Assembly (NCBI GenBank): GCA_964034945.1
Contig: OZ035960.1
Span: 106,983,933 to 107,047,932 of the forward strand
DNA: 64,000 nt
From: Chrysopilus asiliformis
Taxonomy: Eukaryota > Arthropoda > Insecta > Diptera > Rhagionidae
Direction of reading: 5' to 3'
In this document: in pieces, positions 35,301 through 46,650 of the stretch
Layout of the letters: every line of letters begins with the position of its first letter
Numbering within the stretch: position 1 is the stretch's first letter
Program-made: the position numbers and the translations under genes
Notes under the pieces: generated by a model
Database searches by the model: none
Seen by the model: only the letters and a program-made list of their open reading frames with translations
Told to the model about the DNA's origin: nothing

Positions 35301-35574
35301 GCGAAGCGAAAATATGAAAATATATTTCCTTTCTCAATTTTTCTTTGCTTTGTTTGTGTTTTACTTTTGTTAAGAACTGTGGGAAAATTAATACATCATC
35401 GCGACACCGAAAAACAAAATCACGACTCACGAATAGAAAAAATCACTCGCTTCGCATAAGACAAAAATTCCCAACGTCTTAATACGTAATTTTCGTTTTC
35501 AGATACTTTAAAAGTTTAGTGTTCGGCTCGCGATACTCCAGTCCAACATCACGTTTCACGATTTTCCAAACAAC
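32368..35574 (-). other. Possible 5' leader or upstream region, no other gene
   Basis: If the exon above is real, this is its upstream side. It has a T-rich acceptor-like site on the minus strand at about 32440 (TTTTTTTTTTTGTTTCG then ATATAG). The interval 33200-34350 is dense in GTCGAAATTT and CGCGA motifs but has no shared repeat. A 35 bp unit is duplicated in tandem at 34005-34039 and 34040-34072. The minus-strand frame at 34393-34584 lacks an ATG and is not supported. Confidence 0.3.
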
Positions 35575-35580
35575 TGAACC
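35568..35580 (-). promoter_or_regulatory. Weak candidate core promoter (Inr-like)
   Basis: On the minus strand GGTTCAGTTG matches the fly initiator TCAGTY, with the A at 35575. G stands at +24 and TGTTG at +28 to +32 fits the loose DPE pattern. No TATA box sits at the usual distance. It lies 3.2 kb upstream of the candidate exon at 32367 in a relatively GC-richer stretch. The motif is short and expected by chance many times in 64 kb. Confidence 0.15.
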
Positions 35581-37135
35581 CTTGCACGGTATTTAATGTT
35601 GGGAAAAGCGCCAGATACCATCACCACCTCGGATTAAAATCCATGTCAGTTGCCGCGTTGAAAGTAGTTGTCGGTCTGCGCATCTCTTCTACTAATTTCG
35701 GGAAAATGTATCTGAACGACACACCGAATTGCCGACAACATTCAGTGGCTGAATTTTCCACTGGTCCTCTTCGAGGGAAATGAGTTTAGATACATTTTAA
35801 GGAAACATTTTGTAAACAACAACCATTAGCCAATGTAACTGCCGATTTACAACAGAGAAACATCGAAATTTTCCTTACTTGCTCAACTCATAACGATTTT
35901 CTCTCACATGAATTTTCATCGCATTACCACCGAAGAGAGAAATTTTCTGAAAATCATCGAAATTCATAGTGGAAAAATTTTACGCAATCGCAACAGAATT
36001 TTTCTCCTTCGCATTTCTATGCTTGGAAAATCCGGTTGTGAAATTTATGCTGATATGCTTTTCCTATCCACTAACCAGCATCAACGAGAGAATTCCACCA
36101 ACATAAAATTCTCTTGAAAATTCCTTTCGATATTTTAAGAATCCAGAGATTTATCTGATTTTATGCTTTTCACATATGAGTGTAAGATGTTTGTATGATG
36201 CTCTCATCAAAGATGATTTTATGTTAGTTAAAGACGATGTTTGACATTAACTTTATGAGCAGAAACATAGCATTCTATGGGATAAATGAAGAGCATAACA
36301 TCGATATATACGAGTATTTACAATAAAACATTTTTGCTGTTATTTTTTTTTTGGGAGGCTTTTATAGAACGGTGTATAAATTGGGAATTTTGTGATTTTA
36401 TCACATGATAAAATGACATTTGAAATCTGTAAATGAAAATAATTTTTTTATTTTCTGGAAATTGTGATTTTTTTGAGGGAAATTTTTATTTTCTTGTATG
36501 TTTGGTTCATATATTTTTTTTTTTGCGGTGGTTTATTGGGCGATTTAAGAGTATTTGATTGAAATTTATGAAATATTAAGGACTGTTGTTTGTTTTTTGC
36601 GGTTATAAATTCTTTGAAATGTCGATTTTGCGTTTATAATGGTAAATAGATTTTTTTTTTGTGAATTTCGCTAATTTTGTTAGGTACCTTTTTAGTTCGT
36701 AGAAAAATTATTTTTAGAGGATGGCAATAAATTTATTCAGTCGATCACCAGTGATAAATAGGCAGAATAGATACTCTTGTAGAATACAATTGAGACTATT
36801 AGAGCAAGAGTGGCCCACCCACGCGTCGAAATCGTGATTTTTTTTGTGTTTGAATTACTATTGCGAGTTAGTTTTTAGAAAAAAATGTTTGGACGCACAA
36901 AAGAACATTTCAACATTGAGTAACAAAGTCCACACATTTTTTTTTCGAAAAATTTACAGTCATTAGTAGTACAAAAGTGAAAAAAGTTTCAAAAACTCAA
37001 TTTTGTGGCTTGGACCACTTTTGCTCTCAACGCCTCAATTAATTAGGGTCTGTTCTTAAAAAGTGCAACGCAAATTTTAGAATTTTCGGACATATGGTTA
37101 TCTTGTATCACCCGAGAGATGGGGGAGCTTGCATA
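35581..37135. other. No recognised feature
   Basis: The stretch is GC-richer near 35590-35790, then AT-rich with long T runs. The plus-strand frame at 35908-36117 has no domain or splice context. Confidence 0.4.
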
Positions 37136-37340
37136 CCCGTCTTTTGCCGGATTAAGTTTTTTGAAATTTTTTTTATAGTCTATGTTGGAGCTAAACTTCA
37201 GGCCAATCGGCTCGGTAGTTTCCCCGCGAAAGGGTAACATAGAGGAAGAGCTAAGTTTCGAGATCACTTTACCCCCTCCCCTTACTCCCCCACCTCTCGG
37301 GCTACTTTTTAATGGGTCTGTGTTGGGGCTGGAAAGAAAT
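37136..37340 (-). mobile_element. 5'-truncated Helitron-like copy
   Basis: It matches 8383-8590 closely, including GGCCAATCGGCTCGGTAG and TTTCCCCGCGAAAGGGTA. The 3' end reads GCAAGCTC instead of GCAAGCTAG. Homology fades after about 37340, where a family C-like tail phrase (TTCTCGAGATATTCTCATTAA) follows. The 5' TC end and the GTCT run are missing. Confidence 0.7.
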
Positions 37341-37674
37341 AATAGTTCCCGTTCTCGAGATATTCTCATTAAAGTGTGAAAAAACTGACTTTAGCAATTT
37401 TCTTGCAAACTAACAGATCTTTCATAGTGGTTTTTTCAGCTACCAAAAGCGCTAGAACTGTGGGACTTGGCGCATTCGAAAGAGGTTGGACAGAAACTCA
37501 ACCCCCCTGAAAAAATCAGAAATGACGTGTGGTACACGGAACGATATCCCTTCGCTCCCTCCCTCCTAGTCACGATTTTTAGCGCTTTTTCTATATGAAG
37601 TGTACTATCGCCGTCTCATCATTGTGGGGTTCCTCCCTCTCACCCACTAAAAGTATCAGATTTCGTATAAACAA

Positions 37675-37845
37675 GAGTGGTATTCCGAAACTTGTCTCAA
37701 TCGTTTGTTTCGTGTTAGAAGAAAAAGCGATATTCGCTATCTCTGTTTCGCCCTGTCATTTATTTTGGTCGAAACAGAGATAGCGAATACTACTTTTTCT
37801 TCTAACTCGAAACAAGCGCTTGAAATAAATTAGGGAATACCACTC
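37675..37845. repeat. Long hairpin, 76 bp arms, 19 nt loop
   Basis: Arms 37675-37750 and 37770-37845 pair at 65 of 76 positions, and the innermost 20 bp (TATTCGCTATCTCTGTTTCG) are perfect. Both outer ends are perfect for 12 bp (GAGTGGTATTCC). No flanking duplication is visible, and no other copy was seen in the window. Confidence 0.85.
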
Positions 37846-38479
37846 CAGGTCTTAGAAGATACGAAAATCAGTGAAAATGATCCACAAAGAATGTTGGAGT
37901 AAACGTAGCAGAGTTTGGCTAAGAGAAGATGTTTAAACAAAATCTTACAAATTCTTGTAAAGATATTTTGAGAATATTGAAAACAATGTGAGGGCAAGAC
38001 CTGTCTACGATGTGCAAAGATTTTTTCTATTGGCATTTATCGGCTTACAGGTCATAAAAATGTATAAAAAAATGTTATATTTTTTTGCTGGATGTTTTCA
38101 CATCCGAAAAATCGCCCCCAACATGTCTCCTATTAAGAGCCTGTTTCTGGAACGGATTTTTTTCTACACTCCGCCGATACTTTTCCATCAAGATTGGTAA
38201 CATAGGAACTTATGTTCTCATGTTCGAGGATAATACAGTTTTTTTGACTTTTTTGCAGCTCACAGGATTAATAGATAACGAAGTAAATTCGATATAATTG
38301 GATATCCTTTTTGAAAGAATTAATTCGAAAGTGGATTATTTCTTGGATTATTTCATTCTTTGAAGCCCAATCACACAAAAACGGTAACAGTTACCAGCAA
38401 CACATTTGCCAAAAAGATTACGCTATTCTTAAAGATGGTTCGTACGCAAACTAAAATTTTTCTCATTACCCACTTCGCC
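37846..38479. other. No recognised feature
   Basis: Overlapping short frames on both strands (37830-38297) show no domain or consistent splice signals. Confidence 0.4.
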
Positions 38480-38900
38480 CAGATAAATTGAACCTTTTTT
38501 AAACGATTTTTTTGAAAACGCTGCACCATGTCAAAAAAAAAAAATTGGAGATAGCGATATTTAGGATATAATTTTACATAACTCTACAATACATTACAAT
38601 TTAATCGGCCCTCGCCTTCCTCCGTTCTTACGAATGAAAATTCGTTTCGTTTTATACGAATAAAAAAGTTTTTTGCTATTTTCTCGAAAACGGTGCATCG
38701 TTCTCAAAAAAATTTCAAAGACAATACTATTCATAATTGAATTATACATAAATCTTCAATACATTAAAACTTAATCAGTACCCTCTCCAATACAAGTGGG
38801 CTTTTTTTGGGATTTACTCGAACACGGTGCGTCATATCGAAAAAATTATAAAGACAAAATGCGTTTAAAATACGATTTTTCACGACCTTTACTTACAAAG
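38480..38900 (+). mobile_element. Family A tail fragment without array (copy 8)
   Basis: Three degenerate tail units occur, each with CTCGAAAACGGTGC or similar followed by TTCAAAGACAA and an ACATAACTCT or ACATAAATCT phrase. The array and 5' part are absent. This shows that tail units can persist alone. Confidence 0.55.
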
Positions 38901-39048
38901 AAATTCAATTGCATCACTCCTTCTCAAAAAAGAAGAAGATTTCCTCATATCTAGGTTTCTGTACGCTACAAAGGTATAAGGTAAATTGCGTTTTATTTAT
39001 TACCTGGATTTTTAAAATATTATCGGAACCTTTTAATAATTTTGGTGT

Positions 39049-39170
39049 TGGAATTCTGTGGTGGAGGTGGTTTAAAATATTAGAGCTCTTGTGGACAAAT
39101 TCAGGTTTACAGAACATTTTATGAACATTTTGGAAAAAAATCGACCACCTCCACCACAAAATTCGGATGG
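39049..39170. repeat. Hairpin with about 21 bp GTGGTGGAGGTGGT arms
   Basis: GAATTCTGTGGTGGAGGTGG (from 39051) pairs with the segment at about 39148-39169 with one mismatch in 21. The loop is about 75 nt. Confidence 0.65.
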
Positions 39171-40390
39171 TGGTCCCAATTGTGGAATGCCACTGTCTCG
39201 GAATTTTTTTTCACATTTTTTTCTGTTTTTTTTTTTTAATGTATTTACTTAAATGTCTGTTCTCATTCTACTTGGAAACAGCTTAAGGTTTCCATTGAAA
39301 TTTTGTATACGTGCAGACTACTTAAAAAGGAAATTCCTTTTCCAAGGAATTGGAATATATTTATTCTCTTTTCACAAAATATTAAAGGTGAGGTCCCCTT
39401 GCGATTTTTTCTAGAATTTCAGCGCGATTTTTTTTCACAATCGAACGCAGTTTGTTTCCCCCTTGACGCCCCTTGAGGAGTTCAAAGAGATAGTCTATAG
39501 ATTGCTACAACAGTAAGTATACGCTCTACTTTTTTGGGAAATCACAAACCAAACCAAAAATTTGACAAAATTATTAAAAAAAAAAAAAACAAAATTCTAT
39601 TTTTGCGAAAACTTTGATAAAATTCAACGCCGCCGTTTGAATAGGAAACATTTCCGTAATAGTTTTCACAAATTATAATGTTGAGTTTGGAAGCAGATGC
39701 TCATGAAAGCGAAATAGCACAAACGCTAGAGAAATCAAAAGTCTCGAGCGTTTTGTGCATAAATTTTAAGAAAACGCATATGCATAATGTTTGATTCCAT
39801 GGATTTTCTCATAAGTATGGGAGAACAACATAAAATCTTGAGATTTGCATCAGCATTGAAGCATGTTGAGTATACGACGTACAAATTCAAATTACTCAAG
39901 CGTTAAACGAGTCACATATTATATCCTAGTACTGCTGAACGCGTTTCACATCTCTAGGATGATGAGTAACTCTTCGAAATTCTGGCAAAATTCCCGAAAA
40001 ATTCTTATGTTATGGCATCATAACCCGGTTTTATTTCTTTATGTATATTTCTTTAATTCGCTGAATGTTTCGTACAACAGAATAAGCATCCAAATAAGAC
40101 GACAAAAAATAATTAGTAGTGCAAATTAATGCTGCCACTATTCCTTGCTTTTATGCGAACAACTCTGGGAAAATAAGAAAAATTAGTACGGAACAAACGA
40201 ATGAAAATACGTAGGAAAATTGAAAACTGTCAGTTTTGGATGTTGCTGTTATTTTTATGCTTTCGGTGCGATTCAAATTAGACTTTTCTGCTTGTTAGGG
40301 CAAATGTCTTTTATTTTTTTTTTTCGAATTTTATCCCGCCGATTTTTTATTACAACTGAAAAGACTGCTGAGGCAATAACTTTTCTGTTT
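39171..40390. other. No recognised feature
   Basis: The stretch is AT-rich. The plus-strand frame at 39863-40129 has no recognisable motif. Confidence 0.4.
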
Positions 40391-40822
40391 TCATGCTGAA
40401 GGACGACGAATTTCCCTTTTAATTTTTTTAGCATCCCTCATACAATCAGCATAAATACAAAGAATCCCAGATACACAAATGTGTTCGACCATAGTTTTTT
40501 TCCCATATAAGTGTTGTTGGTCTAGGAAAATCCTTTTCATGGTTTTTAGCATATCCACATGTGGTGTGTTCTTTCCATCATCACAAACTGAGCTAGATGG
40601 CATTTTTTTTAAAGAATTTTTGAAATATGAAGAAATATGACGCCCGAATTGTGTGTCTGGTTTGAAGATCTTATTTTTCCCTTTGAATCTATCAGAGGTT
40701 GTTGATATTGATGTGTTTAAAATTTTCTCACTGAATTTACCCGAGTGTGAAAATGTTCGGTTTAGAATGTAGATTTCTTTTCGCCATAATCCTGTAAGTG
40801 TTTTCGTACATTTCGTGTTCAT
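40391..40822 (-). CDS. 143-codon frame in non-repeat sequence (unconfirmed)
   Basis: This is one of the two longest frames outside tandem arrays. It starts at an ATG (40822) in AATTCGAGGATG and ends at TGA. The product would be basic and soluble, with KKIKREIRRPSA at the C-terminus, and has no signal peptide, membrane segment or motif I know. The sequence does not recur in the window. Codon choice is not strongly biased either way. A chance frame is the leading alternative. Confidence 0.15.
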   Translation of the reverse strand: MNTKCTKTLTGLWRKEIYILNRTFSHSGKFSEKILNTSISTTSDRFKGKNKIFKPDTQFGRHISSYFKNSLKKMPSSSVCDDGKNTPHVDMLKTMKRIFLDQQHLYGKKTMVEHICVSGILCIYADCMRDAKKIKREIRRPSA

Positions 40823-41594
40823 CCTCGAATTATATGTACCGTCAGATATTTAAATAAAAAATGTCATGTACGATAATAATTCTCTGCATGGTGGGTGTAT
40901 GCAATTTTTAAGGATGTCTTCCTTCATGATGTCTCTGTAGAACTGCAGAAAAGTGAAAAAAATAGGCGATAATCCTCGTTACAGACAGTTTATGGATATT
41001 CTTTATGGTACAAAGTTTTTTTTTTGATCACATTTTTGTTTTGCAATTCGAATGTTATTTGCATGTGAGGAAATTTCCCTTTTCAGTAGCGATATAATCG
41101 ATTAAAATGAGGTCTATTATGCTCAGAATCGTAAATGGTGATATTACACTTCAAACGACTTTCTGTCAGTTACTTTAAAATGACTTTGAAATAAACTTTT
41201 AACTTTAAAATGATATTTGAATGGTATAATATAATTTGAATTTATATTTGCGCTTAATCGCTATAAAGCAATAAATCTAAATGTGACGAAGCTTGGGGTG
41301 AAAACGTTTTGTAAGGAATAATTCTTGAACTGTAAGGAATAATTCTTGATTTGTGATAAATTTTTCCTGCGTGTCGTCTGTTCTGAGTGTCGTCTGTTCT
41401 GCGATAACAAAAGTCAAAATTTCAGGTCAATCGCTTGAGTAGTTTTCGAGTTCGAGCTTTTTAAAGCAATATTGCGAGATTTTTTTGACTAACATAAAAT
41501 TTTTATTTTTCGGTGATTTTCCAGAATTTTGCTAAAACAATTGGGGGTCTTTCTCTTTGCAGTTCAAAACGTTTTCATCCCATGCACTAAAAGT
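40823..41594. other. AT-rich, with two short tandem duplications
   Basis: AAGGAATAATTCTTGA is repeated at about 41313 and 41334, and GTGTCGTCTGTTCTG at about 41373 and 41388. The phrase AAAATTTCAGGTCAATCG at about 41416 resembles the motif that follows octamer arrays. Confidence 0.5.
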
Positions 41595-42130
41595 CGGAAA
41601 CCCGCATTAAAATCCATTCAGTAGTTTCAGATATAGTCCCTCTTGGCGTCATGTAGAAGGAAGCGATTTGGGTGGGCGAAAATCTACCTTTACGATTGAC
41701 CTGTTCATTACTGAAAACCGTATTGAAATCAATTCAGAAGTTTAGGAGATAGCAGGAGAGGGGGTTCGCATTATGTACATATGAGGAGGTGGTTTGAGTA
41801 CACGAAAATTTCTCTTAACGGATGGTCTGTTCAACACTAAAAATTGTATTTAAATTGATAAAGAAGTTTAGCATATAGCAGGAGAGAGGTTTTGAAACAT
41901 AAGGGAGAGAGGGGTTTGCGTGGGCGAAAAATTTTCCTTTACGTTCGACCTGTCTAACACGGAAACCCGTATTAAAATCCATATAGTACTCTAGGAGATA
42001 GCAGGAGAGGGGGTCCAAATAATACAATAGAAAGTTACAAGGGTAGGAGAAAGTTTTCCTTGACGGATGGCCTGTATTAAAATCCTTTCAGCGATTCAGA
42101 AGATATGAAGCGGGGGGAGGGGGGGGGGGG
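41595..42130. repeat. Degenerate tandem repeat, about five units of 105-126 bp
   Basis: Each unit has CCCGTATTAAAATCCATT-like text, then AGGAGATAGCAGGAGAGGGG and TGGGCGAAAATTTTCCTTTA. Unit starts fall near 41606, 41722, 41848, 41971 and 42076. A single related unit is at 48480-48560. A G-rich run closes the array at 42112-42132. These resemble the tail units of families A and C in scale but not in sequence. Confidence 0.75.
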
Positions 42131-42341
42131 TGGTAAAAGTGGAACCAATTTTGTGAAATGCAGCTAATTTATATCGAGTCTTAGCAAGTCAAGCATTACC
42201 GTGTAAAGTTTTGGCGATATCGGGCCAGCCGTCCAGCTTTGATGCCGTTAAATGTTCCAAAACATGTGTGTAGAAAGTATCGGAGGGTGAAAGGGGGTGA
42301 GGGGAGCGAAACCACTAATAAAATATAGACTGAACAAACAT

Positions 42342-42700
42342 CAGAGTGTTTGGGATGAAAAAAAAACTATTAATTTTCACATGTCCGTCCGTCTGCCTGT
42401 GCGTCTGTTCGTCCATCTGTCTGTGCGTCTGTCTGTGCGTCTGTCCGTCTGTCCGTCTGTCCGTCTGTCCGTCTGTCTGTCTGTGCGTTTGTCCGTATAT
42501 CCGTCTGTCCGCCTATCTGCCTGTCTGTCTGTCCGTGAACACCATAACTATAGAAAGGATTGAGTTAGAGACTTGAAATTTTGTGTAGTCGCGTTTCTCG
42601 TAAATGGCAAGGCTAATTTCTTGAACGGGCAAATACAGATCATTCCTTCCCTCCTTCTCCCTACAGAACGAAAGCTTTTCTTATGTTTATTGTATGTAAC
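42342..42700 (+). mobile_element. Family A copy 7, tail deleted
   Basis: It begins GAGTGTTTGGGATGAAAAAA and carries a short mixed array of GTCTGTCC, GTCTGTGC and related units at 42381-42536. It then has CACCATAACTATAGAAAGG and GTTAGAGACTTGAAATTTTG. The tail jumps directly from CTCCCTACAGAACGAAAG to CTTTTCTTATGTTT, so most of the tail units were lost by deletion. Confidence 0.7.
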
Positions 42701-45075
42701 AGATTTGTATAAAAATATTTTAGCATACAATTTAGTTACGCCTGCATTTCATATGCAGAACAGTTTTGGAGGGCAGACACATGATAGATTTAGTAAAATC
42801 TGAAGCGGACTTACTATGACGAGCTTTATTTCTTAAAGGAAAGGTCTCAGTTGAAAGATAACTAGCCGCTAGTTTTTTAGTAGATGCGCGTTCTCTTTGT
42901 TCATCATTAGTTTTCCAACTGAGATGTTCTTTTTTAAAAAATGGGGCTCGTTATAATTTTACGATAATTCAGAAACTATTAATTTTAGAAATTGCAGGTT
43001 TCTTATTTTTGCATCAAAACCTACGGTTTTTGATTGACCTGCAAGCAGTATAGCAAAACTTGCCCTGCGTATGAAATAGACACCATTTAATTAATATAAA
43101 AAAAAATCTTGTTGAAAAAACTTGCAAGAAAATATGTTTATAAATATTGCATGAAATTCTTACCTTTTTTTAATACACAGCAGAAGATTATTTTGAATTT
43201 ACACGAAATTTTCCACTGAAAATCAAGAAGCTATTTATTTTCCCCCTTTCGAAAGTCTAGGTATTAATAATTTCATGTAGGTGTACTAAAAATAACTTTT
43301 AATCTTAAAATACATATTTTGAATATCATCACAACGTTAGTCAGCACGACATTGTTTTGATGAGGGAATGGTATTTAAAATTCGCTACTGTCGATAAGAA
43401 AATCAAAAAAAAAATTGAAAAAAAAAATCCACAGCCCTTGATTAAAGACAGGAATCCGCAGCAAATTTTAACTCATATAAAATATGTGCAAAAGAATTTT
43501 TTTAATCTCTGCCATCAGGAGATAAACGTTGAAATCCATTAGAATAATTTCGTTTCAGACAAAATACTCAGATGGTCGCGTAACTCTTTAGGCTGGATTA
43601 TGTTCAGGCTTTCTTGTGTTTCGGTAGTCTTTTTGGAATACCGACGACGCGACGGAATGGAAGGTCCAACTCCATAAAATCTTGAAGAAAAGTCCAGCTG
43701 TTGAAAAGACGAAAAAAAAAGAACAGCAACAGAGAATGTCATCTTGAGTATCATCGAGGCACTGCAGTGATTGCATCTTATAGATACAAGTATCTTTCTG
43801 TCTATGCCTACAAATCGACACCAGTAGACAAACATAATCGCTGTTATGCTGCAGCATAGCGTGCTTGCTCATCGTTATGTTTTCGTCGGAGGAATTTTAA
43901 AAAGTGGCGCGTGACTAACCGAAAATAGTCGCGGGATGCACCCTTATATGCTATTCATTTGTGGGTTCTTTTATGCGTGCGGGGAGTGGGTAGAGGTTTT
44001 TTTTTAGTATTTGCTTTCTGTCATAAAAATCTGTTGTCGTCTTTGATGGATGCAAATGCGGTAATTGTGTTATTTGTTTTGACATGGCACGAGCCGCCAA
44101 TGAAAGCCCAGCCAGGAGTCGACCCTCAGCCCATAATTGTCGTCATCAATAATAATCAGGATGTCGCATCGTGGTGGCTTGACTTCTTTGACGGTCACAT
44201 GTCATCATAATTTTTTTCACAGCATTTTTTTGAAATTTTAAATCACGTCTTGTGTGATGTTTTCAAAACAGCCGCCACGTGATAATTACGACGGATGCCG
44301 ATTGCTGTCCGTCGGTGGTACATGATTTCCTTCTTTTACAACCATTAAGCAACCATAAAAAGGGGCATCGAGGGGTAAACATCCCCTTTTTATTAAAACA
44401 TGCGCACCATAAAAGGTTTGTTCTCGAGGGGAAATTCCGGTGGAGATTTTTCGGCTAGGATAAAAGTTTGGAGAGTTGGCGCCAAGAAATTGAATTATTA
44501 TCCGAATTAGGGAATTATTTTTATAATTTATTACGGAAATGCCTCCGTAATTAATCTTTGAACGGTTTTCTTTTTGTCGGTATTCCAAGTTTTTATTTTT
44601 TGTAGTTTTTTTTCTTAATTGACTTGGAGCTGGAGCTTAACGATTGGAGCGTTTTATGGCGGAGATAAAACAAAATAAAATTGCGATATAATGGATGACT
44701 ATTTTTATTGGATTATTGGTAAGCTTTATCGTATTTATTATACATAAATTACGATTATTTAGTATTTTTCGAGTCAATGTTTTCCGAAAAGTATTATTTA
44801 AGATGAAAGTTTTTGCTATGCTCGTAGATTTGGGGAAATAATACAACATTTCGGTCACGAATTTTTAAGGATATTGGAAAAAGTTTTGCGCTTTATATGC
44901 AATTTTATTTAAAGTTTTTACAATTTTCGTAGGAGTACGAAAGATTTCGTAAGTGAATTTCAGAATAATAAAAAAAAATGAGCCATTTTGTATCACGATT
45001 ATTTTTCAATTCAAATTTTAGGTAAAAAAAAATTCACAATTCAACACAATTCAAGTGATTCGATACATCTGAAAC
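42701..45075. other. Unique-looking sequence, no gene supported
   Basis: Frames at 43539-43872 (two overlapping, minus), 43959-44210 (plus) and 44286-44588 (minus) lack domains and splice signals. A short AATAATAAT run lies at about 44150. Confidence 0.4.
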
Positions 45076-45190
45076 CAGTGGTTCTCAACCATTTTCGTCA
45101 CCTTTTTTTACATATAAGAAAGGCAATGAAGTCACTTGAAAAATCGAACTTTTCCGGGACATCTACCCGCGACCCAGTTCGAGGAATTCG
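45076..45190. mobile_element. Degraded hAT miniature
   Basis: The left end CAGTGGTTCTCAACC is a common insect hAT terminus. About 100 bp on, CCGCGACCCAGTTCGAG resembles the usual right-end approach, but the closing GAACCACTG is lost. No target duplication can be read. Confidence 0.5.
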
Positions 45191-45225
45191 CAATATTTCA
45201 GTGATTTCGACGCTATTTTTTGCAT

Positions 45226-45283
45226 TCAAAAAGTATGGTCACTCTACACACACAATTTTTATGTGTAGGGTGACCATACTTTT
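45226..45283. repeat. Head-to-head GGTGACCATA termini
   Basis: AAAGTATGGTCACTCTACACA and, 16 bp on, its near-complement TGTGTAGGGTGACCATACTT face each other. The second is the left end of the copy that follows. The first would be the right end of another member whose body is not visible upstream. Confidence 0.7.
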
Positions 45284-45730
45284 TTTTGGGGCCTGTCCGG
45301 GACAAGATGAGCAATAAGTTTTATATAGAAAATAAAACTTGATTTATATTTAAACCAAGGAAAAAAAACAATAATGTGCGCCGCAGGCGAAATTTTTTAA
45401 ACAGAATGCGGCGCAGTTACTTAAATCAAAAGATATACAGTCCCAAGCAAGAATTAACTTAAATGTCTGCGATCTTTACATTTTATAAATAGTGGCAACG
45501 AAAATTGTAAACAAAAATAACAAAAAAGAGAGATGCTCCGCAGGCACCATTTTTTAAGATAATGCACGTTTCATGGAAAATGGATGAAAAAATGTACAGC
45601 AAGCGAGAAAAATGTACTTTGGAGCAACCTCTGCCCGAAAAAGAGTACGTTTTTCATATTTTGTTTGAAAAATTTTACACTGATTCAAAAAATCCGGGAC
45701 TAAAATTTGTGCCTGCGGACCCCATGGGGC
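45265..45730 (+). mobile_element. GGTGACCATA hAT-like family (copy 3), right end lost
   Basis: After TAGGGTGACCATAC come TCCGGGACAAGATGAG, then GCGCCGCAGGCGAAATTTTT (about 45378) and CAGTCCCAAGCAAGAATTAA. A second GCCGCAGG-like block follows at about 45536. The order matches 21178-21716. The plus-strand frame at 45562-45948 overlaps its decayed 3' part and is not accepted as a gene. Confidence 0.65.
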
Positions 45731-46054
45731 TGTGTGAAGTTAACGGAAAAATCCCAAAATTAATTTTAAATAACTTATGCTTGTTCTTGTTTTTTAAGAA
45801 ATGTTCGTCTCCCAAGCAGAGGTGTTCTAGGTTTGCTCGATATCTGTTCGAGAATACCTTGCTCTACTGTACGACGACAGAGCTTGCTTTGAATCTCCAA
45901 GACGAAAACGATATAATTTTTTATCTTGTGAGGTTAAACTATGTATGAAAGGAAAGAAGTTCTGCAAAAAGTGTTCTGCTTGTATCGATATGAAGTTAAG
46001 CAGTAGTTCGATTGACTTTTATGTATGGAAAAGTTGCGTCAAACCAATTTTGAA

Positions 46055-46650
46055 CTAGAAGAAAAAGTATAATTGCCAGGGGGTACTCGTCAAATACTCT
46101 ATATGAGAGAATACAGAATTTTTATTTAAAAAAAACCATTTGTATGTGAGAGGGGCAAAGGAGTGATCCGATTGGATTTTAATGTATAGAACGGTCATGT
46201 AAAATCATGTTCTAAATACATTTCATTTTTGCATATTTTTCGATACGATGCACTGTTTCCGAGAAAATCGCAAAAAACGATTTCATTTTTATGGGAGAGG
46301 GAAAAAGAGTGCTCCGATTTGATTTTAAAGTATGGAACAGTTATGTAAAATCATTTTCTAAGCGCATTTTGTCCCAATAATTTTTTCGATACGACTCTCT
46401 GTTCTCGAGAAAATTGTAAAAATCTGATTCTTTTGTGAGTGGCTCGATTTTGCCCGTTCAAGAACTTAAACTTGCTATTTATGAGAAACGCAACTGTACA
46501 AAATTTCAATTCTCTAGCTCAATCCTTTCGAAATGGTTGGACAGACGGACAGACAGACGAACGGACATAATGATAGACAGACGGGCGGACAGAAGGGCGG
46601 AAGGACAGGCGGAAATCAAAATCTTTTCTCTTATCACGATTGATTCGATG
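46055..46650 (-). mobile_element. Family A copy 4
   Basis: Two tail units of about 170 bp are present (TTCGATACGA...GTTTTCGAGAAAAT style, read on plus as ...GAGAAAATCGCAAAAA). The array at 46540-46610 is short and irregular (GGACAGAC, GGGCGGAC). The 5' part ends near ATTGATTCGATGTG, without the terminal TATACCC. Confidence 0.65.

Noticed and set aside
45562..45948. 128-codon frame
   Set aside because: It begins inside the decayed hAT-like copy, overlaps its sub-repeats, and has no recognisable domain.
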